DNA of 64,000 nt from Anthostomella pinea. Lineage: Eukaryota > Ascomycota > Sordariomycetes > Xylariales > Xylariaceae. This document shows positions 33,981 to 43,486 of the stretch, one piece after another. Location: positions 3,906,001 through 3,970,000 of the forward strand of contig CAUWAG010000018.1 in the NCBI GenBank assembly GCA_963556695.1. Direction: 5' to 3'. The position numbers were made by a program, and so were the translations under genes. Each line of letters opens with the position of its first letter. The first letter of the stretch is position 1. The notes below the pieces were generated by a model. That model worked only from the letters and a program-made list of their open reading frames with translations. It was not told the origin of the DNA and did no database searches.

Positions 33981-35816
33981 CCGAGCTTCGAGGGTCGACT
34001 GAGGTTATTGCACACCAATGATAGGGTTGCCACAGGTCGAGGGTAGCCCAGCCAAGCCAGATGGGTGCACAGCCGGAAAATTAAGTGCTTAACTGGAGGG
34101 ACAGGTGCTGGAGGGACAGGTAGTCAACTCGAAGGGGAATAGGTCATCCAAGACGATGAGGCGGTATTCGTGCTGCCGCGAACGCGAGAGGCGAGCCAAC
34201 AATGGCTTGGGACTGAATCAAGGAGTAGACGTCGTAGGGATGACGGTGGCGAGTTGGTGCTGGCAGTGCCGAGTTCAGTCGGCAGAACCAGTGGTTCCTG
34301 TGTCGCCAGAGACTTCGGGGTTAATAACTCGTGCGAGGGTATTCTAGGATACGAAAAGATGCATCGCCATAAGAGAAAGCAGAATGCCACCCAGTCAGCA
34401 CCGGCGTGGAGGTTCAGCGGACGACGCTGGAGACTTGAAGCAGAAAACCAAATTAGAGTCCGGGGCTACTTGAGTATCATGAGGCCGAGACGAGAGTCCA
34501 ATGCTGCTGATCGACAGATGGAGAGGCGAAAAAGATCTTGTTGGCTGAGCAGCTGCCCAATTGCGTGACCGGACTGGTTGCGACTCGAGATTTCGGAGGC
34601 GGTTAGGCAAGGTAAGAAGGTCGTGTTCGTGTTATGGCTCGGCAAGGCGAAAAGCGGCAGTGGGGAAAGGGAGGTAGAACCGTAAAACACAAAAGCCCGA
34701 GTACAGCACTAGCAGCCACGAATGCTATGTATGTCTTTTTCTTTCGAACGGTGAGAGGCAGCACGGTTGCAATCCAGTCTAAACACCTGCAAGAAGAATC
34801 GCAAGGCAATAATAATAATGGAAGGCACAGCTGTACGCGAACTCCACCGGCAGACCTGCGAGTAGCGAGACTGGGGATGAGGAGGGGCGAGGGTACGATA
34901 CATAAGATATTCAGTTGCCCACGATGTTGCTAATTGCTAGGTACTCCCCAGTACATCAATGGCCGTGCTTGGCGTATGTATGTATATGTACCGCACTTAT
35001 GTATGTGGAGGCCGCACGTCAATCAGCACGGAGGTAGACCGCAATCAAGTACCTATACCTACCTACGTACCTGCTAGTGGGAGTGGGACATCAACGCGCG
35101 TGGGTGTGGATGCGGTTATTCAGCCCTCCAAGGCAGGGATCACCAGTGGAGCTCGCGGACGGACTAGGTAGCGTTCCAGGCGTCCCACACGGGCAAGTAC
35201 AAAGTACCCCTGAGAGAGGTGGATACTGAAGGGTGTGTCATTAGGCTGATTGGGAGCTCTGACCCTGTGAGGGGACGTGCCGGCAGTGAGCCATGAGGTA
35301 ATCAATCTACCCATGCTCACGTAGTGCAGAAAGTGGACTCAAGTACACGTCTAACCTTTAAGAGTAACATACGGCCGCCTACCTGATTACATCAGCCCAG
35401 TGTCGTGATGGGGTGTGAATTGAGTCGTAGGGCAGGTTGAACTTTTGGAGTTTTCTGCCGGTACAGGGCTGGCCGGCCGGCAGGCTGCTGCCTCTGCATT
35501 TCAAGTGTCGGTTCATACCAACAATGTCGGCTGATGCACAGCGGCATCGACTGCATCTGGTCTCACGACCATCGCACTTATCTGACATATCTGATCATCC
35601 GACGACTATTTGTCGCAGAACTTTGCACCTCAAAGTGCCCACCATGATGGGGACCATTGTCATTAATAGACGTCACTTCTCTCCACACGCGCTGACGCAG
35701 GAGCAAGTGACATCTAGGTAGTCATCGTTATCGTCATCTATAAGTTCTGCCTGGTAAGAGTCGGTGGAGATTATTATAGAGGGTTGCTCGGAACTTTTCA
35801 GGTGATTTCGGGGATA
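33981..35816. promoter_or_regulatory. Upstream region of the C2H2 regulator
   Basis: This is 1.8 kb between a regulator's start and a transposon edge. A run of TACCTA words (ACCTATACCTACCTACGTACC, about 35050-35071) stands out, as does one GGAACTTT at 35790. Frames here are short. A long promoter or leader is usual for fungal regulators. Confidence 0.4.
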
Positions 35817-35907
35817 CCATCCCCCCTATAGAAGTCCGGACACCCCCACTAGTCGGACAGTCAAACCCCACCATCACTAGTAAAACACCCCTTTGTTTAC
35901 CTACATG
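35817..35907 (+). repeat. Left TIR of element 1
   Basis: Starts CCATCCCCCCTATAGAAG. It contains two related subrepeats, GTCCGGACACCCC and GTCGGACAGTCAAACCCC, such as transposase binding sites often show. It matches the inverse complement of the right TIR with scattered mismatches. Confidence 0.8.
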
Positions 35908-36028
35908 TAAAAGAAGTTATTTAAATCAGAAAAATTCTTTCAAATTAATCATTTAAAAGCATTAAAACTGCTTATTTGTATAGTTTAACGGGCGCTTATA
36001 TCGCGCGGCCAAAACGTGTTAACCTAGG

Positions 36029-36286
36029 TGTGATGGTATGGTCACCCATATGGTCACCCATACCACCAGATCTCCAAGCCACTCACATGCATTAGTCACG
36101 TGAAAGCGAGCGACTGTTGATCCGCTAGCAACTAGGGCAACGGATAGTGGGGCGGGCACACTATCATATCCCTTACCAGAATTAGCTGGTGGGCTCAATC
36201 TCTTCTTCCCTCCTCACCAAGAGATTTTCATACGTAGATAGTGCATACAGGGCTCTTACGTCCTATCTCATCTCCGGAACGTGACA
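36029..36286 (+). mobile_element. Solo LTR, family A copy 1
   Basis: A 258-bp GC-balanced segment from TGTGATGG to GTGACA, flanked on both sides by the 5-bp duplication CTAGG (36024-36028 and 36287-36291). TG...CA ends and a 5-bp target duplication are the marks of an LTR retrotransposon; a single LTR with its own duplication is what LTR-LTR recombination leaves. Internal words shared with copy 2 include TACCAGAATT and GCTGGTG. Confidence 0.88.
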
Positions 36287-37717
36287 CTAGGCTGTTAAAT
36301 AGCCTTTAAAGCGGCTTTTTTAAAGGCCTTATCTTTATTAATTTTTTATCTTTTGACTTAATAATTATTTCTTCTCATACCTTTGTAAGCGTTTTAAGAC
36401 TAATAGTACCTCTTTTAAAAAAGATATCATTATTGTTTTAAACTTTTTATTAAAATTAAAATTCTTTTATCGCTTTTTAAGCCGTAACCGCTTTAATTTA
36501 ACATTTAAGGCTTAAGTTTTTAAGCTTAAATAATAACTTTCGTTTTATTTTTATTTTAAACGCGTTAGCTATCATTTTATATTTGAAGCGCGTGTTAAAG
36601 GATTTATTTTTATTAGAAATTATAATCTTCCGGCTTATAATAAAGGTTTATTAGTCTTTTAGTTTAAAGCTTTTAAAACTCTTAGTCTTAAAATTCTTTT
36701 ACTTATCTTTTTAATTTTCAATATACTAAGCACTTGTTACAGCTAATTAAATAACATTCAATAGTTTTAAGTTAAAAATAAATATTTACTTTAATAAAAG
36801 TAAAAGTTCTTACTTGGCTGTAACACCGAATGAAGTTGATTATATTAACAAGCAAGGCATTTGTTGAAAATTTTAACTGTGAGAAAAGTTTCTAATAATG
36901 AGCTTTTAAAGCGTTATAAAGCCCGTTATTTAAAGGCTGCATACCGCAATTAATATAAACAGAAAAGAAATATAACAAGATATTGACAAAATGATATATA
37001 GTTATAAACTTGTCTTACCAATACCCGTTGACCCGAATTAATTTAAAATAAATAAATAAAGTTCAAGAAAACTCATATACGTATAAAAATATAACTACTA
37101 TAGCGATTTACTATTTAAAAATAGGTTCAAATTGATATTTTTCTTATTTTATTTACTTATAAAACAAATACAGTTTTTAACTACTAGCAAGCGGCATTAG
37201 TAAAAGTCTCGCCATTTTTTAATCATATAAAATGCTAATCGGCGGTCGTTTAAAACTCTTTGATAAACTATTAAACTTAAAAGTCTTTTTTTAAATAATA
37301 CCGGGTTTAAAGATTTTTCCCAAAGTTAAAATAGCTTTAATAAAAGAGGTTTAACTACGGGTTTAAAAGCTCTTTGATAGGGATTTTTTAAGTAGTAAAA
37401 CTACTTAAATAAAAGAGTCGATACTTATAAATACGATTAAAATTTTATAGAATTAAAAGGGTAAGTAGAGTTATTATAGCCTGTTATAATGCCGCTTTTG
37501 TTGACATTATACGTGTTTTTTGGACTTTATTTATCCGTAATTTTCGAGAATTTCAAAGAATTAATGAACTGCTTTAAGCGTAGACCTTTTATATCGCACT
37601 AATCTTATTTGTTTACTGATTTTAATCTTTATTTAAAGGTTATAGCGCTCAAAACTCGCTATAAACCTGTTTTTAAAAAGGCATTTATTTCCCTTTTTAA
37701 CAACTTTATAACGATCT

Positions 37718-37954
37718 TGTGATGGATTTGATATCCATCATGGTGTGTGCGCTCCCATCATGTAACCTGGTGGGCTGGACGCGTTGCCTCGCTACACAGA
37801 TATTTAGATAATTATGGTCGGGATTTAGGATCCATCACCCTACCAGAATTGGCTGGTGTGACAGATCCTTCTTCCCTTTCCTTACCAGAGTATTTTGTAT
37901 AATACGAGTGATTGATGGGCATCTTCGTCCTGTGCTTGTATCTGTCCCGTGACA
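37718..37954 (+). mobile_element. Solo LTR, family A copy 2
   Basis: A 237-bp segment from TGTGATGG to CGTGACA, flanked by GATCT on both sides (37713-37717 and 37955-37959). Its own target duplication shows that this is an independent insertion, not the partner LTR of copy 1. It shares TACCAGAATT, GCTGGTG and CTTCTTCCCT with copy 1 but has diverged in its left half. Confidence 0.88.
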
Positions 37955-38436
37955 GATCTTACGAATTAAAAGGTATAAAAGAGCTGATCTTAGCTTCTTT
38001 TAACGTAAAATCCATTCGATTATAATAGTTTTTTAAGTAGAAGAAAGTCTTTGTTACTATGTATAAGCTTCGGCCCTTGTAAGCTTGCTGTTAAGTTAAT
38101 TAAACAACGTTTAAAGCAAGATGTTATGTTTTTAATCCCTTTTTTATAAAATCAAGCCTTTATCCGTAATATTTAAAATAATATTTACTATTTAATCCTT
38201 TAAATATAAATATAAATACATTTTTACGGCAATATAATATTGCGTTGCATATAAAATAAGGCTTTGAAAGAGCCTTATAAGGCCGTAAACTTATTAATCA
38301 AAATAAAAAACGCGGGGTAATAGATAACTAATTACGTAAGTTAAGCGGGGTAAATTCTACATTAAAGTAAACCTTAAAATCAGGGCTATTTAAAGCAGTA
38401 ATCCCATTTTAAGTAACTTCAATATCGGGCTGAAAG

Positions 38437-38525
38437 CATGTAAGTAAATAAAAGGGTGTTTTAGTAGTAATGGTGGGGTTTGGCTGTCCGACTAGTAGGG
38501 GTGTCCAACTTCTATGGGGGGATGG
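38437..38525 (-). repeat. Right TIR of element 1
   Basis: Inverse complement starts CCATCCCCCCATAGAAG. Compared with the left copy it carries additional T in CA contexts (for example TACTAG for CACTAG) and small indels. Confidence 0.8.
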
Positions 38526-38532
38526 TAGTATG

Positions 38533-38634
38533 TGTTGAATACACGGATGTTGATTGATACTATTGATTGTTCTGCTCTGCGTGCAGAGATTGATCATCTG
38601 TCTTTAGAGATGACCGGTTGAGCCTATTTCAATA
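38533..38634 (+). mobile_element. Eroded LTR, family B copy 1
   Basis: Matches the first ~75 bases of the complete LTR at 41296-41447 (TGTTGAATACACGGATG ... GAGATTGATCATC), then departs and ends CTATTTCAATA. The flanks GTATG and GTGATG resemble an imperfect target duplication. It lies only five bases outside the TA of element 1. Probably a deleted copy. Confidence 0.6.
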
Positions 38635-41295
38635 GTGATGTGACAAATGTGCATGCCATAGCAAGTCATAGACTTGGACTCATTGACATAGACCTAGTCG
38701 TGTTCGCCAGTGGAGAAGCACTGGATATAGCACGCTTATCAATAGACCTGACTCGGTCCAGTGTTTAGAACTTTAGAGGTTATGTGTGTCTCGCAGATTA
38801 ATCTAGACTTAGCCCAGAGCCGCAATCACGTCTACTTTGCATCAAAAGGACGCCTCCTATCAGGAGGTTTCAACGCTATCGGAAAGTTGATCATAGTCCC
38901 TTGTTGTTCATATGTCCAGCTGTAGATCAACATGCTGCCGCCGATGGGACTCTGATCCGGGCTGCCTGGTGCTTTGCGGTCATGTTTTGGGTCTCGTAGA
39001 CGCTTCTGTTATTATTAGCGTGGCCGCGCCAGAGGCTCGTGGGGTTCAGTTCGCTGCAGTCTTGAACCTCACGACCTCACCTCATCTTACGGCAAAGCAC
39101 GGGGGGAGGTTCATAATCATCACTCCTTCGCTCGTGTAGTCCTTGGTGGCGCATCAGAGCAGGGTTCGGTATAATAACCTTGCTGTTACTGCGAAACAGC
39201 GTTTCGTTACAGTTATAGAACAGTCCGCGGAGATATGATAATCTAGCTAGTGCAATTGGCCGCCCACATCCCAGATGTCGCATCTCGGTCACCAAAGTGG
39301 TTAGTGTACAATGCATCGGCTGATGATGGTGGTCTTCCCTGCAAAATGCAACCTTATCCTTCAGCCCTGTACAGGCACCCATATAAAAGTCACCGCTATT
39401 TTCAGACGATGATACTTCCCATGCTCAGAGCATCCACTTGGATGAAAAGGATGCACACTGCGAGATGACTTTCCTCATGAGTCGGTCAGTCGGAGTTAGA
39501 TGTACGCTTTGATTATCAACACTACACCAAGAACGGCCGCGAAGGCACGCCAGGCGGATCAGACTAGGTGAAAGTTCTATGCAGAACTTCGTCAGCCCTA
39601 CAAGGCCTCGCAAGGTGACTCTGAGACAGGCTAGCAGCCGCCCCGTCTGGTAATTGGCCCCGCAGACTATTATTACCCGACCGAAAAGGGTTGAACCCTG
39701 CCTGTGATCGAACTTGATGGTCCCGACTGCCCGTCTGTCCGTCGTGAATCGAGGCTCTGCTTTACAGACTGATCAGTGATGGGTCTCTCATCCAGGCGAC
39801 CTGAATGGCACATTCCTCTTTCGCCAGGACGTCACGACATCCCATGTGCGAGAAGCATCCATGTCTATTCCGATTCACGATGGCCTCGGCCCTCTGGGGA
39901 GCTAAGAACAGAGTCTGTAAGCGCTTTCTATTCCCCTAACGTCGCTGTTGTGACCGCCGGTGACCCAGCCAGGCGGCACCGTCTAACTCCTAATTTGCGG
40001 ACGCATGACTGCATGACTCTGCATGACATGACAGATACTGGATGACTGGGGCTTCTGACACGACCGGTTCGCCGCATTCAGGATATCGCGGCCGTTGGTG
40101 ATGATATCAGGTGTTGTCCCGAAAAAAACGAACTCGGGATTATCAGATACCGAGCCGCGACTCTACATCTATCGTATCACATGATGGTATTCTTTCGGGG
40201 AAATGAATCCGCACAGGCAGGTTCAAGGTAGCTTCCTGTTCCTTCATGATGCCCAATGTCGATAAGACGTCTCAACATAGTACAGCCACCCCCACATGCC
40301 GTCCTCCAAACGGCGGAGACTGGAGTTGATCCTAATATCCAGTTCAAGGTCTGAAACTCTCGAAGGCATCAAGACCGTTGTTCACCGTAAAGTGGGTAGC
40401 CTGCACCTTGGCCCAATGTTCGGGTGCAACGATCCGATGACCACTTCTACATAAAGCAGCCCTATTGCTCTAGTCTCGGGACCGAGCACGGCTATGTGGG
40501 TCTTCACTATACTACCTTAGTAAGGCCCCGCTACCGGTCATGTGGGGGTAACCTATATGTATACAGTACTACTAATAGCACAGGGCATCGATGAGCGGAC
40601 AAAGCAGCTAAGGCCAGGTCGCCGTCTACTCCACTAAACACCGAAGATATGTATGGATACGATAATCATAGTAGAAGTACTTTCTGGAAATGATTTTCGG
40701 AAGACTAAGGAGGAAACTTGGTAAACCAAGGGTAGCGAACGGCGACTATCCAAATTCCTGCGCGGAATGAGAGCGGATTATCAGGCTCGACGTCCACATG
40801 AACCACCTGATGGATGGAGAGTGCTAGATGCCTGCTATGTAGCCTACATCCAGATGTCCATAATGTATACTTGTTTAGTCTCTGCTAGACAGACAGCAGC
40901 GTGTCTCTTCAGCACTCGTCCGTCACCGACCAATCTAGATGAACGCCCATGCAACTATTATAGCATAGGGCGCTCATGATCGTGCTACGGCTCTTGGCGT
41001 CTCACCTTGTCCCACCGCTGAAGGCGGCATTACGGCAGCTCGTGTTGCAACAGTTGGGTAGGGCAACCAAACACAGCAGTACATCCAACGTTGCTCATGT
41101 GTTATTAGGGTTTATGAGAAGCCTGGTATAATGGCAGGTTCTTTGAATTATCGAATGCTTTATCTCCGCGCGTTGATATCTGATCGACATAAGCAGTACT
41201 GGATTCCATAGTAATACCTCGGGCTTGCTCGGGGTCGTGGTTTATGAGGACCCACGATGCGGCCGCAAAATTCGAACCGGAGAAAGGACCACAGC
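38635..41295. other. GC-balanced spacer between transposons
   Basis: 2.7 kb with no convincing gene on either strand. Frames are under about 100 codons and unrelated to any family I know. No further terminal repeats were found by eye. Confidence 0.4.
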
Positions 41296-41447
41296 TGTTG
41301 AATACACGGATGTTGATTGATTCTATTGATTGTGTTCTTGTTCTGCGTGCAGAGATTGATCATCTGTCTTCTTGGTGGGTCAGATGCCCTGTGCGTCTCT
41401 GCCCCACTGGAGATCTTCCGGTGTCTATCTCCGGCTCCTATTCAACA
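41296..41447 (+). mobile_element. Solo LTR, family B copy 2
   Basis: A compact 152-bp unit with exact inverted ends TGTTGAATA...TATTCAACA and a perfect 5-bp target duplication ACAGC (41291-41295 and 41448-41452). Small LTRs of this kind occur in copia-type and non-autonomous fungal retroelements; the superfamily cannot be told without an internal region. Confidence 0.88.
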
Positions 41448-41574
41448 ACAGCCCTGCAGCGTGACGCGTATGGCACAGGCGGTACCACCCAATAGCACCG
41501 CCCAGAACGAGTCCCATGTTGCCCCTTTCAGCTGGGCACTGAGCAGTGACTACCGTAGCCTAGGCCAAGCCCTA

Positions 41575-41632
41575 ACCGTGTGGGACCCCATTTGCAACTA
41601 GCCCCCATTTGCAACGATTTCCCCACCAAAAC
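41575..41632 (+). repeat. Left TIR of element 2
   Basis: 58 bp, with two copies of CCCATTTGCAAC separated by a short spacer. Nearly identical to the inverse complement of 43429-43486. Confidence 0.9.
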
Positions 41633-41701
41633 TTCATATTTTTGAAAAGTTATAATTAAACAGCTAAAATACCTATAAGTATATAGTGAAATGAATATAA
41701 A

Positions 41702-41948
41702 TATGACGTTCTGTAGATATAAATAGAACATAAAAGCCCTTATTTACTATGTACGTATAACTATCTCTGGCTGAAGAGGAAAAAGAAGATTGAGCAGCAC
41801 AGCTAAATCTGGTGGGCAACTAGATAAGTGCGTCCGCCCCACAATTCAGAGCCCTAGTGGGTCTGTGTCAACCAGTCGTTTATGAGGTCACATGCTATCA
41901 CGTGATCCCAGAACCATCACTGATGAAAGCGACGTAGCAACCATCACA
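41702..41948 (-). mobile_element. Solo LTR, family A copy 3 (inverted)
   Basis: On the minus strand it runs from TGTGATGG (41948) to GAACGTCATA (41702), 247 bp, flanked by ATAAA on both plus-strand sides (41697-41701 and 41949-41953). It aligns with family A copy 1 (shared GTGGGGCGG, CTCAATCT, ATACGTA.ATAG and GAACGT words). The terminal CATA instead of GACA fits a C-to-T change before A, so this copy may itself have been touched by RIP. Confidence 0.8.
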
Positions 41949-42813
41949 ATAAAGGTTTTAATATAAAAAGATACTATTATTAAACTCAGAGAATGTAATT
42001 AAAATAATATAATTTTAATTTAAGTTATATAAATATATATTTTTAAAGTATTTTAATAAATGGAAAACAAATAGACTTTTAATATTATAAGATTTTTTTT
42101 TTAATATTTGTGTTTAACTATGAAAGGTTATTATAAGGTTTAATATTTGTTACAAAGTTATATATATGGCTTTTTATAAATCATTATATTTATGAAGTTT
42201 GAGTTTTTATAAAAAATAAGTTTTAGTTATATTTTACGGTATATATATACTTCTAATAATGAAAACCTGTTATAATAAACTTTAAACCATATTTAAAAGT
42301 ATATAATAAAAATAAAAATGTAATGAAATCTATTACAATTTTAAACTTACTTTAAATCTTTAAACTTTTATTGTATAAACTATACGTATATATAACTTTA
42401 TAACTTACAATATAAATACTTTTTAAAGCTAAGATTATTATTATATATATTTTTTACATATAGCTTTAATAGCTAATATTATAAAATTTTAAAAACCTTA
42501 AAATTTATAGGTTTTTTAAAAACGTGTTTTTTATAATTATATAATATTTTATAACGATATAATTTTTCAGTCTGTTGCTTTATATAATAACAAGATAGTA
42601 CCAACGAAATAAACCGGTTTGCGCTTTAAAAATAGTTATCTTTAATTTCGAAATATTATTTCTTTTCTTAACCTTTTTCTTTTTCTTTTTTTTAAGAATC
42701 TCAAATTTACTAATTAAAAAAACCTCTTTTAGCTTTAAAAATAATATCAAATAATTTTTAAAAGTATTTAAGATTCGCTTTGAAAACAATGTTCTGACTT
42801 ATTTATTTATTAG

Positions 42814-43091
42814 TGTGAGGATTGTGGTGGCAGTATGGTAGCAGTCAGGGAGGCTGCCAGCTGACAAGGGGTCAGGCAGGCACCTTGGCAGAATAAAGGG
42901 ATTGAAATACCAGGAAAGGTGGCTTTTATAGGTGATAGGCAAGGGATCTTTGGCTGGAGGATCAATTGATAGGTACATCTTTGTATTTTGGTGTGTATTT
43001 AGTACTAGATTAGTCCCCCAGACCTATGGATAGAAAACGCAACGCAATAGACCGATCATTACCCCCATGTTCTGACTCTGATGATCCGATA
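42814..43091 (+). mobile_element. Solo LTR, family C
   Basis: A 278-bp GC-balanced island inside element 2, from TGTGAGGATTG to GATCCGATA, flanked by ATTAG on both sides (42809-42813 and 43092-43096). The right end reads TA where LTRs have CA, again a C-to-T before A. No similarity to families A or B was seen. Confidence 0.7.
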
Positions 43092-43428
43092 ATTAGTAAT
43101 AATATTTATTATTATTATTACTTTAAAAATAATTATTAAAGCTATTAATAAATATATAACTAAACTAACTTCTTAAAACTTTCAATCGTATTATAAACTT
43201 CAAATTAATATTAACCATATTTCGAAATTTACATTGATTATATATAAATATTACAATCACTTTTATATACAGATTATATACAATAATTACATTATATATA
43301 ACGTAAAACTCACTTTAGCATTAAACTTACTTTATATACGTAAAATAATGGATAAGTATTCTTATATGTTTAAGAAAGTAACCTCGTAGCTATTTTACCC
43401 GATTTAATATAACTATTAAAAGTTGGCT

Positions 43429-43486
43429 GTTTTGGTGGGGAAATCGTTGCAAATGGGGGCTAGTTGCAAATGGGGTCCTACACGGT
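43429..43486 (-). repeat. Right TIR of element 2
   Basis: Differs from the left TIR by a single base near the outer end (A for G in the inverse-complement reading). Confidence 0.9.

Larger units (their letters stand above)
35817..38525. mobile_element. RIP-degraded DNA transposon with ~90-bp TIRs (element 1)
   Basis: Both ends carry inverted repeats of about 90 bp (35817-35907 and 38437-38525) beginning CCATCCCCCC and containing ACTAGTCGGACAG and CAAACCCCACCAT. The outer TA on each side (35815-35816, 38526-38527) is the target duplication expected of Tc1/mariner-like elements. The interior is extremely A+T-rich with no usable frame, so no transposase can be read; class is inferred from TIR and TA only. 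Two solo LTRs have been inserted in it (36029-36286 and 37718-37954), which makes the original element about 2.2 kb. Differences between the two TIRs include several C-to-T changes before A, as expected from RIP. Confidence 0.8.
41575..43486. mobile_element. RIP-degraded DNA transposon with 58-bp TIRs (element 2)
   Basis: The outer 58 bp of each end (41575-41632 and 43429-43486) are inverted copies with one mismatch, starting ACCGTGT.GGACCCC and ending CCCCACCAAAAC. TA flanks both ends (41573-41574 and 43487-43488). The word CCCATTTGCAAC occurs twice inside each TIR. The interior is almost pure A+T apart from two nested LTRs (41702-41948 and 42814-43091); without these and their duplications the element is about 1.4 kb. 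The TA duplication points to Tc1/mariner or pogo/Fot-like elements. No transposase frame survives. Confidence 0.85.

Noticed and set aside
36029..37954. A single LTR retrotransposon with two LTRs and an AT-rich internal region
   Set aside because: Each repeat is flanked by its own, different 5-bp duplication (CTAGG and GATCT). A single insertion would show one duplication outside the pair.
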